From assembly GCA_900541485.1 (NCBI GenBank), contig UQJW01000002.1:1-64000 (forward strand): DNA of 64,000 nt, written 5' to 3'. Under the pieces are notes generated by a model, which had not been told where the DNA came from, ran no database searches, and worked only from the letters and a program-made list of their open reading frames with translations. A program made the position numbers and the translations under genes. This document shows, in pieces, positions 1-8,556 of the stretch (positions are counted from its first letter, which is position 1; the number at the start of each line of letters is the position of its first letter). The DNA comes from an uncultured Dialister sp. (GTDB taxonomy: Bacteria > Bacillota > Negativicutes > Veillonellales > Dialisteraceae).

Positions 1-881
1 CTTTGATATTTTTTTTTTTCCGCAGTGGCTGCGGCTAATCCCGCCATAACGGTATCGCCTGCTCCTGATACATCAAAAACCGACTGTGCCACAGAGGCTT
101 TATGAATCGTTCCCTCACTGTTAATGCAGGTCAAGCCTTTTTCTGATCTGGTAATAAAAAGATTTTTAAGTTGATACTTTTTTCTTATTTTTTGCCCTGC
201 TTCTTCAATCTTTTTGTCCTCGTTCTCTATTTTCTTCCCGATACAATCCGATAATTCCTTGACATTAGGAGTAATTCCGTAAGCCCCGCTATACTTAGTC
301 CAATCCGTCCCCTTTGGATCTACCAGGACCGGAACTTCATGTAAACACCCTAATCGGATTACTTTTTGAGCTAATACTGGTGTCACCATTCCTTTGCCGT
401 AATCTGAAAGAACAATACACCCTATTTTATTCTCTAAAAGTTTTTCAAGCCATGATAAAAGTGTCTTTATTACTGAATCATCAGCTATTTTATTCTCTTC
501 ATAGTCAAGACGCAGCATTTGTTGTCCGGCCCCAAGAATCCTGACTTTTGAGGTCGTATGGTAATCAGATATTGTCATTACCCCTGAATAATCTATGCCT
601 GATTCGCTGAGAAGTTCTTCCAGTTTCTGTCCGTCATTATCTTTTCCCCGCATTCCGGCCAAAAAAACTCGGCATCCTAAAGAACTTAAATTGGCAGCCG
701 TATTTGCTGCTCCGCCGGGAACCATTCGTTGTGATTTTACAAGATGAACGGGAACCGGTGCTTCCGGAGATATACGATTAACACTGCCCGTAATATAACG
801 GTCAAGCATAATATCGCCAATAACCGCTATGCAAGTTTCTTTTATTTGACTTTGTAAAAAACTTTCTCCTATATTTTTCAT
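1..881 (-). CDS. hldE: D-glycero-beta-D-manno-heptose-7-phosphate kinase (PfkB family), 3' end outside window
   Basis: The reading frame is open from an ATG at 881 to the window edge, giving about 293 residues. It is a ribokinase/PfkB-fold sugar kinase. The N-terminal substrate region has GGAANTAANL around residues 56-65, and the ATP-site/catalytic signature DVSGAGDTVMAG lies near residue 270 with the catalytic Asp in GAGD. The stretch IGDIMLDRYITGSVNRISPE is typical of RfaE/HldE, which phosphorylates heptose 7-phosphate at C1 for the ADP-heptose used in LPS core. A GGGGAG ribosome-binding site lies just upstream. It cannot be decided here whether a C-terminal adenylyltransferase domain follows (bifunctional HldE) or only the kinase is present (HldA/RfaE1). 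An 11-A tract in the coding strand (9-19) encodes Lys-Lys-Lys at the edge. Its presence argues for an LPS-bearing diderm. Confidence 0.85.
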   Translation of the reverse strand, partial: MKNIGESFLQSQIKETCIAVIGDIMLDRYITGSVNRISPEAPVPVHLVKSQRMVPGGAANTAANLSSLGCRVFLAGMRGKDNDGQKLEELLSESGIDYSGVMTISDYHTTSKVRILGAGQQMLRLDYEENKIADDSVIKTLLSWLEKLLENKIGCIVLSDYGKGMVTPVLAQKVIRLGCLHEVPVLVDPKGTDWTKYSGAYGITPNVKELSDCIGKKIENEDKKIEEAGQKIRKKYQLKNLFITRSEKGLTCINSEGTIHKASVAQSVFDVSGAGDTVMAGLAAATAEKKKYQ

Positions 882-922
882 ATGCTCCCCAGATAAACCA
901 TTATAAATGAATATTTTAATAA

Positions 923-931
923 ATTATACCA
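923..931 (-). promoter_or_regulatory. Extended -10 promoter for the heptose kinase gene
   Basis: On the minus strand a TGG-TATAAT extended -10 element lies about 45 nt upstream of the ATG at 881. No convincing -35 is visible. A second TATAAT-like box sits closer to the gene. It follows the terminator at 946-994, so the kinase gene probably has its own promoter. Confidence 0.4.
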
Positions 932-945
932 CTATTTGTTCGGTA

Positions 946-994
946 TATAAAAAGAGAACTTGCATCTCCTTTTATAATCAGCAAATTCTCTTTT
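946..994 (-). terminator. Intrinsic terminator after tatD
   Basis: Just past the tatD stop, arms AAAAGAGAA...TTGC and GCAA..TTCTCTTTT (950-963 with 981-994) can pair. On the minus strand the stem is followed by a T-rich run. It closes the holB-to-tatD operon. Confidence 0.7.
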
Positions 995-998
995 GATT

Positions 999-1766
999 TT
1001 ATATCTGATAGATATTCATTGCATTTTCTTTTGTTTGACGAATGACCCGGCTCACAGAAGTTCCTTTTAATGCACCAATTTCTTCTGCCACATAAATGAC
1101 ATTCCCCGGGTAATTTCTTTCTCCCCTATGAGGCGGCGGAGACAGATACGGGCTGTCCGTTTCTATTAATATATTATCCAGTGAAATTTCTCTTGCAACT
1201 TGCTTCAATCTTGTGCTTCCGGGAAATACCAATGAGCCGGAAAAAGATATGAAAAATCCCAGCTTTATAATCTCTTTGGCAAATTCTATACTTCCGCTAA
1301 AACAGTGTATTATCCCCCTTAGCTTGCGGTTATTAAATTCTTTCAAAATTTGAAGTGTATCGCCATGAGCATCTCTATCATGAATAATAACCGGTAAATT
1401 AAGATCAATGCCGATTTCTATTTGACGCTTAAACCATTTTTGCTGTATTTCCTTTGGACTGCGAAGATGATAGTAATCAAGACCGATTTCTCCGATAGCT
1501 TTTATTTTCTTATTTTGTCTTGCCAAATCTGTAATCTTTTCAATCACGCTTTCTGTTGTAAAACCGGTCTCATGCGGATGAATACCCACCGCACCATAAA
1601 TGCATGGATATTCCTCTACCAGCTGAACTGTTTTCAGGCTTGTCTCTAAATTTTCAGAAGGGCATAGTACATAATCAAGCTTTTGAAATGTATCAGCAAG
1701 CACATATTCCCGATCTTTATCAAACTGCTTATCATACAAATGAGCATGAGTATCAAAAGGTTTCAT
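999..1766 (-). CDS. tatD: TatD family metal-dependent deoxyribonuclease
   Basis: A 255-residue amidohydrolase-fold protein of normal TatD length. Metal-binding motifs are all visible: THAH near the N-terminus, the EIGLDYY glutamate, IHDRDAHGDT, HCFSG, and the C-terminal ETDSPYLSPPPHRG aspartate. TatD enzymes are Mg-dependent 3'-5' DNases or hydrolases linked to DNA repair and decay. The ATG overlaps the metG stop by one base (TAATG), so translation is probably coupled. The metG-tatD order is standard in Firmicutes. It is the last gene of the operon, and a terminator follows. Confidence 0.93.
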   Translation of the reverse strand: MKPFDTHAHLYDKQFDKDREYVLADTFQKLDYVLCPSENLETSLKTVQLVEEYPCIYGAVGIHPHETGFTTESVIEKITDLARQNKKIKAIGEIGLDYYHLRSPKEIQQKWFKRQIEIGIDLNLPVIIHDRDAHGDTLQILKEFNNRKLRGIIHCFSGSIEFAKEIIKLGFFISFSGSLVFPGSTRLKQVAREISLDNILIETDSPYLSPPPHRGERNYPGNVIYVAEEIGALKGTSVSRVIRQTKENAMNIYQI

Positions 1767-3691
1767 TACTTTACTTTAGCTCCTGCAGGCATATCAACAA
1801 ATGGTACAACCAATTTACCATCTTTTGATGCGGCCAGAATCATTCCCTGGGATTCAATTCCCATCAGCTTCGCAGGCTTTAAGTTTGAAACGAAAATAAC
1901 ATGCTTTCCAATTAATTCGGACGGTTCATAATAATCAGCAATACCACTTACAACACTCCGTGTTTCTTCTCCAAGTGAAACAGTCATATGAATAAGTTTT
2001 TTAGATTTCTCCACTTTTTCTGCCGTCAAAATTTCTGCTACCCGCAATTCCGTTTTAAAGAAATCATCAATCGTAATTTGCGGAACAGTTTCTTTTTTCA
2101 TTACTTCTACTTTTTCTTTTTCAGGTTCTGTTACTTCTTTGTCTAATTCAATGCGCGGAAAAATGGGATCTCCTTTATTAACCTTTGTCCCTTCTTCCAG
2201 TCCTCCCCAAGAAAGATCTGCATATGTCTTCTCTTTAAAATCTTTAAGTCCCAACTGTTCCCAAATTTTTTCTGCAGCTATAGGAATTACCGGTTCTACC
2301 ATGAGAGAAACAAACCGCATTCCTTCACATAAATGATAAAGTACTGCATCCAATACCTGTCTCTGTGAATCTTCTTTGGCCAAATTCCAAGGCATAGTTA
2401 CATCAATATATTTGTTTAATGATCTTACATAAGTCCATACAGCCTTTAAAGCATCATTTATTTTCCATTCATCCATATCTCGCCGGAAAGCCAATAAAGT
2501 TTCTTCTGCATGGCGTTCAATTTCAGTTGATGCCTCATATACAGATTCATTCAGAGTCGGATCTCCTTTTGAAATAAATCCGTTTCTGTATTTTTCTACC
2601 ATGGATAAACTGCGATGGAGCAGATTTCCCAAGTCATTCGATAAATCCGAATTGATTCGGTTAATCAGACGTTCACGGCTAAAATTACCATCCTGCCCCA
2701 ATTGGATGTCATTTAATAAATAATAACGAATGGCATCAGACCCGAACTCCTGCAATAACGGAATCGGATCCACTACATTCCCTTTAGACTTGGACATTTT
2801 TTCGCCGTCTACAATGAGCCATCCGTGGCCATAAATCTTTTTAGGTAATTCTATCCCCAGACTCATTAACATAATCGGCCAGATTATTGCATGAAACCTA
2901 ACAATTTCTTTCCCTACCAGATGTACATCTGCCGGCCAAAATTCATCAAACTTTTCAGGATTATCTATAATGCCTGCAGCAGTAACATAATTTACTAAAG
3001 CATCAAACCAGACATAAACAACATGCTTAGAATCGAAAGGAACAGGAATTCCCCAGGTAAAGCTTGTCCGAGAAACACAAAGATCCTCCAAACCGCTCTT
3101 TACAAATTGGATCATTTCATTTCTGCGGGAAGCAGGTTGTATAAAATCCGGATTTTCTTCAATAAATTTCATCCACCGGTCTGCATATTTTGACATTCTG
3201 AAAAAATATGCATCTTCGCTGATTCTTTTCAAAGGACGTCCGCAATCCGGGCAGACATGATATTCTGTCAACTTATTTTCCGGCCAAAATGTTTCATCCG
3301 GTATGCAATACCAGCCCTCATATTTCCCCAGATAAATATCCCCCCGGTCATACGCTCTTTGAAAAAGCATTTGTACGACCTTGCTGTGTCTTTCTTCTGT
3401 TGTACGGATAAAGTCATCATTGCTGATATTTAATTCCCGCCAAAGCTGCTTAAATAGTGCCACTATATTATCGACATATTCTATAGGCGTTACTCCTGCC
3501 TCTTCTGCCTTTTCTTCTATTTTCTGTCCGTGTTCATCAGAACCTGTCAAAAACATGACGTCATATCCGTCAAGTCGTTTAAACCTGGCCATACTATCTG
3601 CAATCGATGTGCAATAGGTATGCCCGATATGCAGTTTTGCACTGGGATAATAAATAGGTGTTGTAATATAATACTTTGGTTTTCCGTTCAT
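1766..3691 (-). CDS. metG: Methionyl-tRNA synthetase
   Basis: Class I aminoacyl-tRNA synthetase charging tRNA-Met. HIGH is seen as HIGH at residues 21-24, and KMSKS as EKMSKSKGN near residue 300. A CPDC pair suggests the one-knuckle zinc form. The C-terminal part, starting around ITIDDFFKTELRVAEIL, is the EMAP/Arc1p-type tRNA-binding domain, giving 641 residues in all. The frame stays open to an ATG at 3757, which would overlap rsmI by 8 nt and add 22 residues. I prefer the second of two adjacent ATGs (3691; the other is 3694) because AGGGGG lies 6 nt upstream and the protein then begins MNGKPKYYITTPIYYP as in the family. Confidence 0.95.
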   Translation of the reverse strand: MNGKPKYYITTPIYYPSAKLHIGHTYCTSIADSMARFKRLDGYDVMFLTGSDEHGQKIEEKAEEAGVTPIEYVDNIVALFKQLWRELNISNDDFIRTTEERHSKVVQMLFQRAYDRGDIYLGKYEGWYCIPDETFWPENKLTEYHVCPDCGRPLKRISEDAYFFRMSKYADRWMKFIEENPDFIQPASRRNEMIQFVKSGLEDLCVSRTSFTWGIPVPFDSKHVVYVWFDALVNYVTAAGIIDNPEKFDEFWPADVHLVGKEIVRFHAIIWPIMLMSLGIELPKKIYGHGWLIVDGEKMSKSKGNVVDPIPLLQEFGSDAIRYYLLNDIQLGQDGNFSRERLINRINSDLSNDLGNLLHRSLSMVEKYRNGFISKGDPTLNESVYEASTEIERHAEETLLAFRRDMDEWKINDALKAVWTYVRSLNKYIDVTMPWNLAKEDSQRQVLDAVLYHLCEGMRFVSLMVEPVIPIAAEKIWEQLGLKDFKEKTYADLSWGGLEEGTKVNKGDPIFPRIELDKEVTEPEKEKVEVMKKETVPQITIDDFFKTELRVAEILTAEKVEKSKKLIHMTVSLGEETRSVVSGIADYYEPSELIGKHVIFVSNLKPAKLMGIESQGMILAASKDGKLVVPFVDMPAGAKVK

Positions 3692-3749
3692 CATAAGCCC
3701 CCTGCTATTTTTATTTATATACTTCTTTTTAGCCATATTAACGAATATA

Positions 3750-4601
3750 TCACTCATTATCTTCTTTTTGATTTAAAAGATATTGATAAACTTCTCTGCG
3801 GGATAAATGGTACGACAGTGCAATCTCTCTTGCCGCCTCTTTTAAGGATGTTTTTTTGGATAATTCAAGAGCTGCCGCCTCCCATGATATATTATCATCT
3901 TTTACTTCAAAGTCCTCCGAGGCTCTATCCAATAAAATAACATATTCCCCTCTCGGCGGTGTTATTTCCAGTGTAGTTAACAGTTCATCTAAATTTCCCC
4001 GTTGGAAGGTTTCGAACTTTTTAGTAAGCTCACGTGCCAAAACAGCTTTTCTATTTCCCAATTCACGCCTTAATACCATAAGAGTTTCTTTTAGTCTGTG
4101 AGGTGCTTCATAGAAAATAAGTGTCACAGGCACATGCTGTATATCATACAATAATTTTTTCTTCTTAGCTGTTATTTTAGGTAAAAATCCGACAAAAAGA
4201 AATTGTCTGGCATCCAATCCGGAGGCTATCAGTGCAGTTAATGCCGCATTAGGCCCCGGAAGCGGTATTACTTTAATTCCCGAATCAATGGCCAGTTTAA
4301 CTAAATCTGCTCCCGGATCGGAAATAACAGGCATTCCTGCATCGCTGCATTGAGCCACTGATTTCCCCTCTTGCAGAAGTTTTATAATTTTCGGCCCTGC
4401 CAATTTCTTATTATGTTCATGATAAGAAAAAATCTCTCCGGAAATATGAAAATAATTTAATAGAATTTTTGAATGTCTTGTATCTTCTGCTGCAATTAAA
4501 TCTACATTTTCTAAAACGGAAACAGCCCGTTGTGTCATATCCGATAAATTGCCTATCGGAGTTGGCACAAGATATAATGTGCCAGGCTCTACTTCATTCA
4601 T
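3750..4601 (-). CDS. rsmI: 16S rRNA (cytidine-1402-2'-O)-methyltransferase RsmI
   Basis: A 283-residue SAM-dependent tetrapyrrole-methylase-fold enzyme that 2'-O-methylates C1402 in the ribosomal decoding centre. Family motifs: VPTPIGNLSDMTQRAV at the N-terminus, AEDTRHSKILLNYF, and the SAM-site loop SDAGMPVISDPG. The C-terminal tail resembles a small helical domain. The start at 4601 overlaps the trmN6 stop by 8 nt and has AAAGGA 6 nt upstream; the longer frame to 4634 lacks this. It sits between trmN6 and metG in a rRNA/tRNA modification operon, as in many Firmicutes. Confidence 0.94.
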   Translation of the reverse strand: MNEVEPGTLYLVPTPIGNLSDMTQRAVSVLENVDLIAAEDTRHSKILLNYFHISGEIFSYHEHNKKLAGPKIIKLLQEGKSVAQCSDAGMPVISDPGADLVKLAIDSGIKVIPLPGPNAALTALIASGLDARQFLFVGFLPKITAKKKKLLYDIQHVPVTLIFYEAPHRLKETLMVLRRELGNRKAVLARELTKKFETFQRGNLDELLTTLEITPPRGEYVILLDRASEDFEVKDDNISWEAAALELSKKTSLKEAAREIALSYHLSRREVYQYLLNQKEDNE

Positions 4602-5343
4602 GGGATTCCTTTCCGTATATTTCAAGAATTTCATTTGTATATGATCCGTCTGGGTTGTGGATAAAAAGCGGATTCTCTATTAATAGCTCCGGATTTCCGC
4701 CATATCTCCATTCCATAAGGATTCTTACCGCACTATGATGACATCGGGCATAAACCGGCCGGACTCTTTTAGGTTCCATTCTGTATGACCGACCTAAAGA
4801 AATCAAATCTGCCAGACGATCTGCTCTATGCACCATCGTTAATCTCCCTCCAAACTTTAAAAGATACCTGGCCGTTCGAAACACTTCGTCCAGTGTCGCA
4901 TTAATTTCATAACTGGCAGATGCAACCCCTTCACTTCTGCTCATTCTCCCACTTCCCACCTGCCGGTAAGGAGGATTGACCACTACAGATGTAAAGTATC
5001 CGGAGGAGTAAAACTTCTTTGCTTCACGGTAATCTGTTTCCACCACACGAATTATATCTGTTTTGTGATTATTAATCACATTTCTTTTTGCCAAATCAGC
5101 CATCACCGGATTCATTTCAAAAGCTGCTATGTTTTTGGCACCGAGTGAGGCCAACAACAATGAAATTACTCCTGTCCCGGTTCCTAAATCCGCTATCCGG
5201 TCATTGCCTTTTAAAGTAACATAATGAGCTAATAACACAGAGTCTAATGAAAAACAGAATTGGTCGGGCCTTTGAATAATTTTCATACCATCCCTGACCA
5301 AATCATCCAAACGTTCGCCTTCATTTAAAATCCATTCACTCAT
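4594..5343 (-). CDS. trmN6: tRNA1(Val) (adenine-37-N6)-methyltransferase-like protein (TrmN6/YfiC/YabB)
   Basis: A 249-residue Rossmann methyltransferase. The SAM motif is DLGTGTGVISLLLA and the catalytic NPPY motif of N6-adenine methyltransferases is present (VVVNPPYRQVGSG). Family members methylate A37 of tRNA-Val or act as related RNA/DNA N6 methylases; the exact substrate is inferred. A TTG start at 5358 is possible, but ATG at 5343 with an upstream AGG is preferred. The start overlaps ricT by 8 nt and the stop overlaps rsmI, so the genes are tightly coupled. Confidence 0.88.
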   Translation of the reverse strand: MSEWILNEGERLDDLVRDGMKIIQRPDQFCFSLDSVLLAHYVTLKGNDRIADLGTGTGVISLLLASLGAKNIAAFEMNPVMADLAKRNVINNHKTDIIRVVETDYREAKKFYSSGYFTSVVVNPPYRQVGSGRMSRSEGVASASYEINATLDEVFRTARYLLKFGGRLTMVHRADRLADLISLGRSYRMEPKRVRPVYARCHHSAVRILMEWRYGGNPELLIENPLFIHNPDGSYTNEILEIYGKESHE

Positions 5344-6175
5344 TTTCAACCTGTTCAACTAAATCCCAGGACATCGTCTTTGTCTGACCCCCATCAAGCT
5401 GTATCCGGACACTATGCTTTTGTGAATTCACATATACAATCTGCCCTTCTCCTTCATCCGAAATAACTTTCATCCCTACCCGGAATGTTTTGTTTATACT
5501 TTGCATGAGAGGACAATTCTTTTTGTGCGAAACCTCATTATATTGATCATTTTCATAGCGGAGGCAACACATTAACCTTCCGCAAACTCCGGAAATTTTA
5601 GTAGGATTCAATGACAATCCTTGATTTTTTGCCATTTTAATAGAAACGGGAGCAAACTCTCCTAAGTAAGTAGCACAGCATAATGGTCTGCCGCAAGGAC
5701 CAATCCCGTTTACCTGCTTTGCTTCATCCCTGACGCCCACCTGGCGTAATTCAATACGTGTATGAAATACAGATGCCAGTTCTTTAACCAGTTCACGAAA
5801 ATCTACCCTGCCGTCAGCTGTAAAAGAAAATACAATCTTACTTCTGTCAAAAGTATATTCTGCCCCAAGAAGTTTCATTGGGACTTTAAACTTTTCTATT
5901 TTTGATAAGCAGATATCATAGGCCGCTTTTTCTCTTTCAAGATTCCGTTCTGCTTGTACTTTATCTTTTATAGTGGCTTTTCTTACAACTGGTTTCAGCG
6001 GACCATTGTCCTCAGCACTTAAATTCTTCTCCGGTATTATCACAATGTTTCCATACTCCATCCCTCTGGAGGTCTCAACAATCACCGGATCATGAAGCTC
6101 TAAATCTAAACCGTTAGGAGAAAAATAATAAATTTTACCGGCCTTTTTAAAACGAACACCAACTACTTGTTCCAT
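5336..6175 (-). CDS. ricT: PSP1 domain protein, RicT/YaaT-like
   Basis: A 279-residue PSP1-domain protein. The family motif NGIGPCGRPLCC is followed by CGRLMCC, together giving a conserved cysteine set. In Bacillus the homologue RicT (YaaT) forms the Y-complex with RicA and RicF, binds Fe-S, and directs RNase Y mRNA processing, biofilm and sporulation control. RicA and RicF are not in this window, so only the domain is certain. Its ATG directly abuts the holB stop (TGA-ATG). Confidence 0.9.
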   Translation of the reverse strand: MEQVVGVRFKKAGKIYYFSPNGLDLELHDPVIVETSRGMEYGNIVIIPEKNLSAEDNGPLKPVVRKATIKDKVQAERNLEREKAAYDICLSKIEKFKVPMKLLGAEYTFDRSKIVFSFTADGRVDFRELVKELASVFHTRIELRQVGVRDEAKQVNGIGPCGRPLCCATYLGEFAPVSIKMAKNQGLSLNPTKISGVCGRLMCCLRYENDQYNEVSHKKNCPLMQSINKTFRVGMKVISDEGEGQIVYVNSQKHSVRIQLDGGQTKTMSWDLVEQVENE

Positions 6176-7186
6176 TCATTTGCCTCTCTGTATATGCTGT
6201 AATTCAATTAAAATCATATCCCATATATTTTTTATCGAAATATATCTGCGACAACCTGTTTCTGCCGTTTCCAATATAGTCAGCGCTTTTTCTGCACGTC
6301 CATTACTCCAATAAGGTGCAACTTTCCTCTCTCTTACGGAAACCTGTATACATCTCTCCATTGAAAGTTCTGGCATGGTAGAAATAACCAGCAGGTCGCG
6401 CCCTACTAAAATAATCCATCGGAGCAATCGCAAAAAATTTTTACGGTCTTTCATCTCCCATCCAGATAACATGGAAAAAGGTGCTTTAGCCCAAGTCAAA
6501 GTCTCCCAGAAAATCATTGCCCGCTCAGGTTGTACGCTTTCAGTTTCACCACATATATCTAAAGTGATACCGGGGTTCCCCTCAGACAATTGATAAACAT
6601 TTTCTTCTGTTAATGTATCGGTAAATTTATATTTTTGGGGATCTGACCGCATTAAGTCATGATACTCTTCCCTTGATAAGGGGAAAAACGGGAAACTTTC
6701 ACTTCGTGATCTGATTGTCGGTAAAAGTGCATGTATATCATGTGTTATTAAAATAAAATATACATTCTCTATCGGCTCTTCTAATGTTTTCAAAAGTGAA
6801 TTGGCAATAACAGGCATCATTGTCTGTGCCTCATCAATGATACAAACCTTAGGTTTTCCATCAAAAACTGACATTGCTTCAGTAAAAATACGAAACTGCT
6901 CTATTTTAAGTTCCATTCCCAGCGGGTGAATATACCATACACTGTCTCTTGCTGCCGTCAGAACAGGTACTTTGTCAGAGTATTCTTTCCATGCTGATAC
7001 TTCTTCCCAGAATGCATCAGAGGAACCGGTCAACAAAGCTGCCAAGTCCAAGGCGGCAGTAGTCTTCCCTAAGCCTTCCTCTCCATAAAAAATCATTGTA
7101 TGAGGAATCCGGGATGCATCTAAAAGCCTTTTCAATTCCCTTTTTAGTTTTTTCTGACCATATACGTGAGAAAGAAAGCCACTCAT
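6176..7186 (-). CDS. holB: DNA polymerase III delta' subunit (clamp-loader)
   Basis: A 336-residue AAA+ clamp-loader subunit. The Walker A is GEEGLGKTT, the Walker B-like segment is CIIDEAQTM, and the SRC-like region reads TIRSRSESFPF. It works with tau/gamma and delta to load the beta clamp. The four-cysteine zinc module that usually follows Walker A in delta' is not visible; that stretch has no CxxC pairs. The start is ATG 7186 with a weak AGG upstream. It heads the operon holB-ricT-trmN6-rsmI-metG-tatD; no tmk gene precedes it here. Confidence 0.88.
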   Translation of the reverse strand: MSGFLSHVYGQKKLKRELKRLLDASRIPHTMIFYGEEGLGKTTAALDLAALLTGSSDAFWEEVSAWKEYSDKVPVLTAARDSVWYIHPLGMELKIEQFRIFTEAMSVFDGKPKVCIIDEAQTMMPVIANSLLKTLEEPIENVYFILITHDIHALLPTIRSRSESFPFFPLSREEYHDLMRSDPQKYKFTDTLTEENVYQLSEGNPGITLDICGETESVQPERAMIFWETLTWAKAPFSMLSGWEMKDRKNFLRLLRWIILVGRDLLVISTMPELSMERCIQVSVRERKVAPYWSNGRAEKALTILETAETGCRRYISIKNIWDMILIELQHIQRGK

Positions 7187-7227
7187 TTCGATATACCTGG
7201 ATAAAAGTGTAATAAAATCTATTTTTT

Positions 7228-7256
7228 ATTTTATCATTTATATCACTACATAGCAA
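7228..7256 (-). promoter_or_regulatory. Sigma-A-type promoter for the holB operon
   Basis: Minus-strand TTGCTA-N17-TAAAAT, about 40 nt upstream of the holB ATG, in the gap after the HAD gene. Spacing is ideal and the boxes match consensus moderately. Confidence 0.5.
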
Positions 7257-7295
7257 AATACAAAGACTTACAGCACTGTTTTATCTATTATTTAA

Positions 7296-8429
7296 TTATT
7301 TTAAGAGATCTAATACATCTAAAACCTCTTTGACAATCGGAAAACCTCTTTCTTTACATCGCTGTGATAACTGATCCCCTTCCAATCCACTTGAAACTCC
7401 TATGAAATTTGCTCCTGCCTTTTCAGCTCCTAATAAATCTGCATAAGAATCTCCGCAAACATAAATCTCGTCTCCATCAGTAACCATTCGGCCTCCGTCA
7501 ATATAAGATTGGTAGTTATTTTTATCTCTTCCGAAAATACCACATAGATATATAAAAGGATGCGGTTTATCTAAAAAAATCCCCTGCCATTTCCGGGATG
7601 CCGTATCCGCATCACTGGCAGTTCCAATATACTGCGGATTGAATTCCTGATACCACCCGAATTTTTTTAAAGGGATTTCCATCTCTTCTCTGACACGACC
7701 TGTAGCAATACCTATTTCATATCCACGTTTCTTTAATTCCCTGAACATATAACATATCGTATCTGCTCCGGCCAATGCAATTTCCTTTGATAAGAAACCT
7801 TCTTTATTATCACTATAAGGTAACGTATGGTTCTTATGAATAAAAACATCATCTCCCAGATACCATACCTGAAATAATTCTACATGAAGCCTGTAAAATT
7901 CAGAAAACCGGAAAGCCCATTCCCCATTATTTCCCCAACCCCGGGATGCCTTTTCGCCAAGGCAAATCATCACTTCATTTCCCTTGCTCTCCTCAGAAAT
8001 CCATGATTTCCATTGTTCTAAAATCAAATCTGCCGTAGGGACGGGGATTCCCATAAGCATTTCTCCTGCTTTTTTCACATCTTGCTCATTGCGAAAAGAT
8101 AAAGAAAGTCTTTCTCCATCACTTCTCTTTTGGTAAATCTTGGCCATCAACCACATTAATGTAACCAAATAAGCATGAACCATATCCCAATTTGAGTTTA
8201 TTCCTTTTGATTTAAGCCATTTTAACAGATAATCTTTTCCCCATACTTTATTTCTGATAGCTGCTATCTGCCCTTCATTCACACAGGAACCGTCAAAATC
8301 ATCCTGCTCAGACGGCAGACCCATATATTTTTTCCCATACAACCATTCCCAAACGACCAATCCTGATACATCAAAATACCTTTCCTCACTCAGCAAAACA
8401 CCATCTATATCAAATATTACCTTTTTCAT
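7296..8429 (-). CDS. Large HAD-superfamily hydrolase of unknown substrate
   Basis: A 377-residue protein. HAD motif I is at the very N-terminus (IFDIDGVLL, DxD), a motif II-like GIATGR lies near residue 255, and motif IV is CGDSYADLLGAEKAGA near the C-terminus. About 200 residues between motifs I and II form a large helical, Trp- and charge-rich cap of a kind I do not recognise, far bigger than in phosphoglycolate phosphatases. It is probably a phosphatase, but the substrate is unknown. The start at 8429 is chosen for AGGGGG 9 nt upstream; the frame is open 14 codons further. It stands alone between the pyr and holB operons with its own promoter. Confidence 0.75.
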   Translation of the reverse strand: MKKVIFDIDGVLLSEERYFDVSGLVVWEWLYGKKYMGLPSEQDDFDGSCVNEGQIAAIRNKVWGKDYLLKWLKSKGINSNWDMVHAYLVTLMWLMAKIYQKRSDGERLSLSFRNEQDVKKAGEMLMGIPVPTADLILEQWKSWISEESKGNEVMICLGEKASRGWGNNGEWAFRFSEFYRLHVELFQVWYLGDDVFIHKNHTLPYSDNKEGFLSKEIALAGADTICYMFRELKKRGYEIGIATGRVREEMEIPLKKFGWYQEFNPQYIGTASDADTASRKWQGIFLDKPHPFIYLCGIFGRDKNNYQSYIDGGRMVTDGDEIYVCGDSYADLLGAEKAGANFIGVSSGLEGDQLSQRCKERGFPIVKEVLDVLDLLK

Positions 8430-8477
8430 AATTATCCCCCTGTGAGATTTGTTTTTTACCCGACACATCATTTATTC

Positions 8478-8486
8478 AGTATATCA
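8478..8486 (-). promoter_or_regulatory. Extended -10 promoter for the HAD gene
   Basis: Minus-strand TGA-TATACT lies about 50 nt upstream of the ATG and just beyond the pyr operon terminator. No clear -35 element. Confidence 0.35.
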
Positions 8487-8518
8487 AGCTCTGTTTCTTT
8501 TTGCGATTGATAAAAATA

Positions 8519-8546
8519 TAAAAAGCAGAGGAAATACGCCTCTGCT
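8519..8546 (-). terminator. Intrinsic terminator of the pyr operon
   Basis: An 8-bp perfect stem AGCAGAGG/CCTCTGCT with a 7-nt loop is followed on the minus strand by a T run. It lies 11 nt after the pyrD stop. Confidence 0.85.
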
Positions 8547-8556
8547 CTTATAAAAC

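Noticed and set aside
3694..3757. Longer N-terminus for MetG (start at 3757, overlapping rsmI by 8 nt)
   Set aside because: The extra 22 residues are not family-like and the ribosome-binding site fits 3691 or 3694 better. The overlap style does match neighbouring junctions, so it is not fully excluded.
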